This document shows, piece by piece, positions 56,995 to 64,000 of a stretch of DNA of 64,000 bases (the first letter of the stretch is position 1; each line of letters starts with the position of its first letter). Where the stretch lies: the NCBI RefSeq assembly GCF_008728515.1, contig NC_044980.1, forward strand, positions 62,679,590-62,743,589, written 5' to 3'. A program made the position numbers and the translations under genes. Under the pieces are notes generated by a model, which saw only the letters and a program-made list of their open reading frames with translations, was not told the DNA's origin and made no database searches. The stretch is from Papio anubis. Taxonomy: Eukaryota > Chordata > Mammalia > Primates > Cercopithecidae.

Positions 56995-58468
56995 CCTTAT
57001 AGCCTTCTGAAACTCATCTTTCTTACACGCAAAAAATTTTCACCTCATCCTAACATCCCCCAAAGTCTTAATCCAATCCAGCATTAATTCCAAGTCCAAA
57101 GTCTCACTAAATGTCATCGACATGAGCTATGGGTGAGACTTTGGGTATGATTCCTCCTGAGACAAAATTCCTCTCCAGATGTCCATCTGTGAAACCAGAC
57201 AAGTTACATGCTTCCAAAATATGACGGTGGGACAGATATAAGATAGACTTTCCCATTCCAAAAGGGAGAAATGGAAAAGAAAGAAGGGCTGTGGGTCCCA
57301 AACAAGACCAAAACCTAGCAAGATAAATTCTGTTAAGACTTAAGATTCAGGAATAATCTTCTTTGGGCAGATGCTCTGCCTTCTCTCCATTGAGTGGCAG
57401 TGGCCATTCCCATGGCACAAGGTGGTAGCCCCACCACCTCAGCTCTGTGCAGCAGCCGCCTACCACCACCACATTGAGCAGCCTGGCCCACTGAAATTGA
57501 GGAAGTAGGGAGGTGGCCTCACCTTCTGAAATCAAGGAGGAAATAGCCTTGCCCTCAGGCTCAGTACCCTCTGGGTGGGAGTTGCAGCCCTGATGATTTC
57601 TGAATCATCTTCAGAGTCAGTCTTCCATTTTCTTTAAGGATAAAGCATATTTGCAGCCAAGTAGCTCTATTGGAAGATCAGGAATCTGAAGCCTTCCTTC
57701 TGTCTCTGTCTCCTTTTGTTCATATTTGACTGTGTCTTTGCTGATATAATCCCATTTCTCTTCCTGGCTTCTGCTGAAATAACTGGTTAAAATCATGGAT
57801 AATCTCTTTATGGAGTGATTGTCCAGCCCATCTTTGGTGTTCTCTCTAGAACATGCTTTCTCACTTTTTGCAATATGGATAGGCTGAGAATTTTCCAAAT
57901 CCTCAAGTTCTGGTTCTTTTTTGCAAAATAGTTCCTTCAATTTCTCTCTCTTCTCCTGCATTTTACTATAGGCAATAAAAAGAAACCATGCCACACCTTG
58001 GAAACTGCTCAGAAATCCACTCAGGTAACTATTCAGTTTCATCACACAAAAGTTCAACCTTCCAAAAAACACTAGACGACAATTCCGCCAAACTCTTGGC
58101 CAGTTTATAACAAGAATTGTCTTTACTCCAGTTTCCAATGACGTACTTCTAATTTCTGTCTAAGATCTAATCAGAATCACCTTTAATATTCACATTTCTA
58201 CCAACACTCTGTTCATGATGATATATGTATTCTCTAAGGTGACAGAAATTTTCCCTACAGCTCTCCTCTTTTTCTTCTGAGCCCTCACCAGAATTGCCTT
58301 TAATTTCCATATTTCTTTCTACCAACAGTCCCTTCAAGGAAATCTAGGCTTTTTCTACCATGCACCTCAAAACTCTTCCAACTCTACCCATTACCCAGTT
58401 CCAAAGCCATTCTCACATTTGTAAGTAATTGTTACAGTAGCAGCATCTCATTTAACAGTACCAAAATC

Positions 58469-58855
58469 TGTATTAGTTTGCTAGGGTTGCCATAACAAAA
58501 TACCACAGATTGTGTGACTTAAACAACAAAAATTTGTGTTCTCCTGATATCTAGAGGCTGTAAGTCCAAGGTGCCACCAGAGTTGGATTCTGGAGAGGCC
58601 TCTCTTCCTGGCTTGCAGACAGTTGCCTTTTCACTGTGTCCTTATACGGCCTTTCTTCTTTGCATGTGTGAAAGAAAAGGGGCCCTTGGTGTCTCTTCCT
58701 CTTCTTAGAAGGACACCAGTCCTGTTGGATTAAGATCCATCCTTATCAGCTCATTTAACATTAATTACCTCCTTAAAGGCTCTATTTGCAATATAGTCAA
58801 AATAGAGGTTGGTTTCAACATACTGATTTCATGGGGACACAATTCAGTCTTTATC
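58469..58855 (-). mobile_element. MLT1 5' LTR
   Basis: Reversed LTR from TGTATTAGTTTGCTAGGGTT through 'gaggctgtaagtccaaggtg', 'gaaggacaccagtcctgttg', 'cattaattacctccttaaag' to 'cacaattcagtctttatca'. Confidence 0.9.
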
Positions 58856-59329
58856 AGGACCCAAAGGGTGTGTTTAAGAGCTTTGCTTAGGTATACAGAG
58901 AGATAAAGGATGGGCCAGAAGTAGGACTGGAATCATAACCTCCTGAACCTAGAGAGAACTTCAAGGAGCCATCTCTTATCATTTGGCTTCAGAAAGTAAA
59001 TGTCCAAGAAACCCAGAGGAGACGATTTTCTATTCTCTTTTCAATATCCCTGAGTATGGATGGCCTTTCTAAAGTACAGGACTTCCTCATGCTAATAAAA
59101 ATCTTTCCTCTTCTCATCCCCCACAATCATCAAGAATGATTCACACATCATGCACACAACAGGAATTCATATCACTTAGTTCTCACAGTAGAAGATAATA
59201 CAGAAGGAAAAGCCATGTTTCCTCTCCTAAAGAAACCAAGGCAATCGTTAAGGGAATAAGAATAGTCATATGGATTGATTCATCCAGAAACAGTGTCATT
59301 ACATGACCTTTTTAGCCTTAGTAGAAACT
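58856..59329. other. Mostly unique; weak MIR-like patch
   Basis: 'gcttaggtatacagagagat' and 'agtaggactggaatcataac' (58875-58945) resemble a reversed MIR core. The rest is unrecognised. Confidence 0.4.
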
Positions 59330-59512
59330 GCATCACATTGGAAGTCAGGAGGCCTGGGCTCTGGTCCCAGGTTGACCGTCACTTAGTGATATAGACATGA
59401 TGAATTTGACCCTTTTTGTATCTGCATTTCCTTGTATATAAAATGGAGGTGGTAGGTGACGGTTGAACTAAAAAAATCTCTAAATAGCTTTCAATTCTTT
59501 AGGCATTTCTAA
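59330..59512 (+). mobile_element. MIR SINE
   Basis: 'tggaagtcaggaggcctggg', 'ctctggtcccaggttgaccg', 'tttgacccttttttgt'-like segment and 'ttccttgtatataaaatgga' follow MIR order. Confidence 0.7.
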
Positions 59513-61576
59513 TAATCCACAGTTGTCTATTTAATATTTTTTAAACCTCCCTGACACAGTCTTACAGGCTCTATTTTCTAATACTTCAATTGTTTTTGTG
59601 TTTCATTTTACTATAAAGTACAGGGACTAAAAATGGAAACTGCATTTTAATAAATCTTCAACTAATGCTGAATTTAGCAAAAAAAAAAAAAAAAATTATT
59701 CCTGGCCTTGGATATAATTCTTCTTTTATAACTTCTCAGTATCTTGTCTCTCTTTGCCCACAATGGAAATTTGGCTGAGAATTTTGTTACCCAAAATAAA
59801 GCTGAGTATGATATGACATAAAAGCATGAAGAGACCAGTGGAGGACCCAATTATGTTTGCAATGAATCCAAAACTAAAAATATTCATTTTTACATGAAGC
59901 AAATTAATTGAATAATTGACAATATCCCTTTCCCTTGTTTTCTGTGAAGGGGCAATGCTTCATTTAGAATCAATTAGATGCTTTGCTGCATTTGAGAAAG
60001 ACATGAAATATTGTGTAAATTATGATGTATGACAATGATCCTAATATTTTCTTCCATTGACTCTAAGTGTCAGACCCAGCTCAAGCAGGGAAGCCTGTCA
60101 TTTAGAGTGTAAACTTGCAGAGAGACTTGTACATTCCTGCATTTCTGAGGTTAAATCTGTTTGCCTTGGTACGTGGACCTATGGTACCTTGAAATTTGAT
60201 TCCAAAACTTTGCATACTAAATCATATTTTTTGATGTACAGATTGTCTTTGCTTAATAATAGTAGTTCCCTATTAGAAAGATCTTCAGCTGATGTAATTG
60301 CCATATATTGCACTGCAAGCTGAAGAGGATAAGGTTCAAGTCTTAAATTCTTAGACACTGGGTAAGGAGAGGCTAAGAATGTTACAAAAATGATAAACTC
60401 AGTCTCTTGGAAAGAGATCTGCCCATTTTACTTTTCAGCACCTTGTGTTGATGGATTAGACCCCCTTAATATGAGAATCGAAAAAGCTTCCTACATCCCA
60501 AAGACTGAGCATGGTTAATGAAAAGGAAATCTAAAATATTTGACAATGGTAATTAGCTGATATGTAAATACTATTGATAACTCATTTCAAAGTGTAAATG
60601 TACATTTATTCTCTTTGCATAAGATGAATGCGCAGGCAGGCTGCGTGTAAAGGTAAGAACATTCAGAGGTAGATCACTCAAAGTATTGGTGAAACGAACA
60701 TTAGTCTTAAGTACATTATTTCAGAACACAAATTAGACAGTAGGAAAATAAAGTATGACAAGAGAGGGCAAGAGACTCAAGAAGCCCACCTTGGAAAGCT
60801 TGACAGGAGAAGCCACCCATTTCTTATTTTTATCCTCTTGGAGTAGAATTTCTCACAGGGGCTTCACATTCCTTGGGCTCAGACATGATTAAACACCATA
60901 TCTTTAAAAATGTTTTCCTATTCCAAGCTGAGGAATATATAAATAACCCCCTTCCAGCTACCACTCCTTGGCCTGGAATTCAAGCTGAGTGTCTTCTGGG
61001 CTTCAGTCTGCTTTGACGAGGCTCCATATAAGAACAACAACAAAAGGCCATTATGCTGAGCAGCCTGGGAATCTGCATGCTGAATGCACAGGAAGGTAGG
61101 GGTGAGCAGTAATGGAGGCCTTATTTTTTGTGCCTTGACATGTTTTAAAAAGGAACAATGAAGTTGTAGCCACATGGTGAACTGAAGGAGTTTTGAACCA
61201 ACTCAGATCGGGAACAAAAGTTCTAAAATCCCTCTCAATGGCTGGTATTGATAGGGACACAGAGCTTTCCTGAGCGAGCAGATACAATGACTTTTATGTC
61301 TGTTAGAGTCAGGATGCATCAGAATTTACATCAAACGTCATCATAAGTCACTCCTACTGTGATCTATGTGGAGAAGTTAATATGCCGGGGGCCTTGCTTG
61401 GGGAGAAAGGACTGGAACTTACCTAGTCCAGTCCTGACCTGCCTCTCCAATCTTGTCTCCCTCTACTACCCTGTACACCTGTACACCAGCCAACATGATG
61501 ACTCTTTTTACTCTAAAGTAGTCATCTACGCCTACATCTATCCTTTTTCTCTCACGGTGAAGGCCCTACTACCTCT
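59513..61576. other. Unique sequence
   Basis: A poly(A) of about 17 lies at 59680-59696. The 88-codon plus frame 60057-60323 and the minus frames at 60918-61287 show no domain. No gene or repeat family recognised. Confidence 0.4.
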
Positions 61577-61627
61577 CCTTCCTTCCTTCCTTCCTTCCTT
61601 CCTTCCTTCCTTCCTTCCTTCCTTCCT
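61577..61627. repeat. Microsatellite (CCTT)n, i.e. (GGAA)12 on the minus strand
   Basis: Twelve uninterrupted CCTT units at 61577-61624, followed by pyrimidine-rich sequence to about 61700. Confidence 0.96.
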
Positions 61628-61839
61628 GTTTTCTCTCCCTTCCTCCCTACAGCCTTCCTTCCTTTTTTTCTTTCTTTTCTCTCTCTCTCTCCCCTCCAAC
61701 TGCCTCTCTTCTCCCACTCTGTCTCATTTAAGTTTTGTTCTCCCTCAATCCAAGTTACAGTGTCATTTCATTCCAGAACAATTTCCCTGTAAATCACAGA
61801 CCAGTATTTTTAAAACTATGTTCCTTAAACTATCTGGCT

Positions 61840-61976
61840 CAGAATGAAATGCCAGTTTCTGAGCTCCTACCCTAGACCCACAGAGTAAGACTCTCTTGTG
61901 GTAAGAGCCAAGGACCTGCAGTTTAACAAGCTCCCCAGGTGATGCCAATGCTCACTAAAGTTTGAGAACCTCTCCC
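61840..61976 (+). mobile_element. MER5A-type hAT fragment
   Basis: 'gccagtttctgagctcctac', 'tttaacaagctccccaggtg' and 'actaaagtttgagaacctct' follow the MER5A 3' half. Confidence 0.75.
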
Positions 61977-62054
61977 ACGGCCTCATTGTGTATCCTTGTA
62001 GCAGATACTGTCAGTCAATACCCTGACAATATCATATAGCAGTGGTTTCTTCTC

Positions 62055-62130
62055 AGTGGTTCTCAAACAGTAGTGTGTATCAGAATGCTGTGGAGAGCTA
62101 ATAGAAAATATTGAGGCCAAGCTTCATGAA
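62055..62130 (+). mobile_element. MER5A-type 5' fragment
   Basis: 'tcagtggttctcaaacagta' followed by 'gtgtgtatcagaatgctgtg' is the MER5A start. It is truncated. Confidence 0.65.
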
Positions 62131-62889
62131 TAAGATCTTTGTATTTTTACCAAGTTTCCCCACAGGCTTCTGGTTCACACAAAAATTTGAGGCTAGCTGT
62201 TTCCCATTATTTGTTATTATTTTCTGACTGTGTTCTGGGTCCTCCATTGCATTAGAAGTCCATGCAGGACAAAGACACAGCTTATGATTTCCTGGCTGCT
62301 CAGTGCAGAATGTCCTAGACACAGTTGGCACTCAAGAAACAATGGTTTTGGTAATAGAGTTATTGGTGATGATGAAGATAATGATGTGATACATTTGCTT
62401 CACTCTACATCCTTACATTCCTGGGATTTTCATTCTTCTTTGTGCCCCGCAATAAATCTGTTACCCAGTCTTCCACAGGGCCAGTTTTGTGGGCAGGCGC
62501 TCTGAGCAGCTGTATGGGGCCGCATGCTAAGAAGAGCCTTAAATTTGGTTTAAAGCCCCGCTCTCATCTCAGTGAAATTGTTACTAATTTTTAAATAATA
62601 GACCCACACTTTCATTTTGCACTGGGCTTTGTAAATTCAACAGCCAGTCCTAGTCCCATAAGCTCATTTGTTTCAGATGTGTTACTTTCTCTGTACTCTG
62701 CATCCACTCTGGCCCCAGGTGCTGTTATCTCATGCCCAGGCAACTGCATCATTGTTTGCCCTTCCCCTAATGAATTCTCACCCCAGAGCATGCTCAGCAT
62801 GCCAGCTAGTGGCCCTGAAACAATTGATCAATTTTCATTGATATGAAAAGTAATAAGGGACATAGGCAGTGGAACTGAAAATCCAGGCA
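62131..62889. other. Unique sequence
   Basis: Nothing recognised. Overlapping frames at 62098-62505 have no motif. Confidence 0.35.
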
Positions 62890-63300
62890 GACAACTGGCA
62901 ATTTTTAGTGAAATTTTAAATTCACATACCCGATGAGCCAGCAATTTTATCTTTAGGAATATCCTGTAGGAGCAAATTGCTTGAGATTATACAGATGTTC
63001 ATCGCATTGTCTATTAAAGCAAAAGATTATAAGCAAAGTAAATGTCCGTAAATAGAGAACTAGCTAAATTTATACGTATACAGATACATATATATCTAGA
63101 TATGCTTTTACGTTCATAAAACACTTCAAGAAGTATATGTAGGAAACTGGGAGTAGCTGCTGTCTCTGAAGAATGAGAACTGGCGCTGGGTGAATTATCA
63201 CCTGTTATTTTATGTCTTTTTGCTTTGTTTGAATTTTTTTCTTAATTTGCCACTTGTATTATTTTTCAGTCACAAAATTAAATTCAGTTCTTAAAATGTA
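62890..63300 (+). mobile_element. Old L1M 3' part
   Basis: 'tttatctttaggaatatcct', 'tacagatgttcatcgcattg', 'aaatgtccgtaaatagagaa' and a T-rich 3' UTR are typical of ancient L1. The ORF2 frame is destroyed. Confidence 0.7.
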
Positions 63301-63327
63301 GTAGGGCTTGATTGAAACCTCTCATGG

Positions 63328-63626
63328 TAGGCTGATAAATAGCCCCTCAAATATATCAGGTGCAAATTCCTGGTAACTGTGAATGTTACCTTTCATGGAA
63401 ATAGGGTCTGGCAGATGTAATTAAGTGAAGAATCTTGGCTGGATGCAGTGGCTCACACCTGTAATCCCAAAACTTTGGGAGGCAGAGGCAGGAGGATAGC
63501 TTGAGCCCAAGAGTTTGAGACCAATCTGGGCAACGTAATAAGACCTTGTCTCCATTTTATTTTTTTAAAGTAAGTTAAGAATCTTGAAATGGGAAGATTA
63601 TCCAGAATGGTCATAGCAGTTCTACT
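63328..63626 (+). mobile_element. MLT1-like LTR fragment split by an Alu monomer
   Basis: 'gtaactgtgaatgttacctt', 'catggaaatagggtctggca' and 'gatgtaattaagtgaag' on the left, 'aatcttgaaatgggaagatt' on the right, continuous once 63438-63576 is removed. Assignment to MLT1 is by pattern only. Confidence 0.5.
63438..63576 (+). mobile_element. Free left Alu monomer (FLAM)
   Basis: From GGCTGGATGCAGTGGCTCAC to 'aagaccttgtctcc', the left-monomer end. There is no right monomer. TSD AAGAATCTTG at 63428-63437 and 63577-63586. The tail is unusual: TTTTATTTTTTTAAAG instead of A-rich. Confidence 0.9.
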
Positions 63627-63644
63627 TATTATAGTACTGTCTTG

Positions 63645-64000
63645 GTACAATCTGTGTTGTCATAACAAAATACCCAACACAGGGTAATTTAGAAAGAAAA
63701 GAGGTTTATTTAGTTCATTATTCTAATGGACGGGAAGTTCATGATTGAGGGGCCAGCACCTGGTCAGCTTCGTAAAGAGCCTCGTGCTGTGTCATACCAT
63801 GGTGGAAAAGCATAAGGGGAAGTGGATGCGTGCAAGAGGCCACCTAGCTTTTCAACAACCTGTTCTCATGGGAGCTAATCCATCCCCATGAGAACTAACA
63901 CAGTCTCTCAAGAAAGGCATTAATCTATCTTAATCACCTCTTAAAGGCACTACCTCTAAACACCACCACACTGGGGACCAAGACTCTACATGAATTTTGG
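63645..64000 (-). mobile_element. MST/MLT-type LTR, cut by the window edge
   Basis: Reversed MaLR LTR: 'ttgtcataacaaaataccca', 'gggtaatttagaaagaaaag', 'cataccatggtggaaaagca', 'ttaatcacctcttaaaggca', 'tctacatgaattttgg'. It continues beyond position 64000. Confidence 0.82.

Larger units (their letters stand above)
56311..58855 (-). mobile_element. Two-LTR ERVL-MaLR element (MLT1 group), reverse orientation
   Basis: Reading the minus strand, the 5' LTR is 58855-58469, the internal region 58468-56995 and the 3' LTR 56994-56311. The 3' LTR holds a 308-bp Alu. The internal region starts with a MaLR-type GGTACTGTTAAATGAGATGC area and 'gctttggaactgggtaatgg'. It is non-coding as in other MaLR elements; the 173-codon minus frame at 57617-58138 is part of it. 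Finding both LTRs is notable because most MaLR copies are solo LTRs. Confidence 0.88.

Noticed and set aside
57617..58138. 173-codon minus-strand frame as a host gene
   Set aside because: It lies wholly inside the internal region of a MaLR element between two LTRs. Kept only as a low-interest finding.
61359..61847. 162-codon plus-strand frame
   Set aside because: Its centre is a translated CCTT microsatellite (repeating Leu-Pro-Ser-Phe). No support on either side.
1..64000. CRISPR array, operon, prophage, tRNA or rRNA gene
   Set aside because: Nothing of the kind is present. Alu, L1, MaLR and MIR content shows primate nuclear DNA. Direct repeats are microsatellites or transposon copies.

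Overview
The window is primate, most likely human, nuclear DNA. It carries many Alu insertions (J-, S- and Y-like), four L1PA-type LINE-1 copies with target-site duplications (TSDs), a MADE1 mariner element, Tigger1/MER2, MER20 and MER5A DNA transposons, THE1/MST/MLT1 LTRs, and a background of old MIR, L2 and L1M fragments. No operon, long open reading frame, rRNA, tRNA or CRISPR array is visible. The long ORFs belong to LINE-1 ORF2 or are chance readings of repeats. I see no intact protein-coding gene, so the window is intergenic or deep intronic. Subfamily names come from remembered consensus features, not from a database search.

Layout. 1-10 kb: mostly unique sequence with a compound CA/GA microsatellite, an L1 3' fragment, two MIRs, a probable class I ERV LTR with an internal tandem duplication, an Alu and an old L1M. 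10-16.3 kb: an old DNA-transposon-like element hosting an 80-bp MADE1 hairpin, L2 and MIR, a processed pseudogene of histone H2A.Z with its 3' UTR, and one MST/THE1-type LTR inserted into another in opposite orientation. 16-20 kb: largely unique, with a coding-like decayed segment on the minus strand near 18.1-18.5 kb. 21-29 kb: three young L1s, one with a 5' inversion of the twin-priming kind. 29-36 kb: an ERV LTR, Tigger1/MER2 split by an Alu, further Alus, and an L1M split by a monomeric Alu. 36-50 kb: MIR, L2, a hAT-type element, MER20, several Alus, an unnamed ancient repeat family, and a composite Alu/GGAA microsatellite. 50-56 kb: TG/AG microsatellite, an MLT1 LTR and a 2.6-kb L1. 56-59 kb: a two-LTR ERVL-MaLR element with an Alu in one LTR. 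59-64 kb: MIR, a second GGAA/CCTT microsatellite, MER5A pieces, an L1M, a free left Alu monomer inside an MLT1-like fragment, and an MST-like LTR running off the right edge.

No genes cooperate here. The content is a stratified record of insertions: MIR/L2/MER elements are oldest, then MaLR LTRs and L1M, then Alu and L1PA on top. I found no convincing undescribed biological system. The items most worth checking are the BESS-like coding remnant, the MADE1 hairpin, the two GGAA microsatellites, the 75-bp dispersed duplicate, the nested LTR pair and the twin-primed L1.
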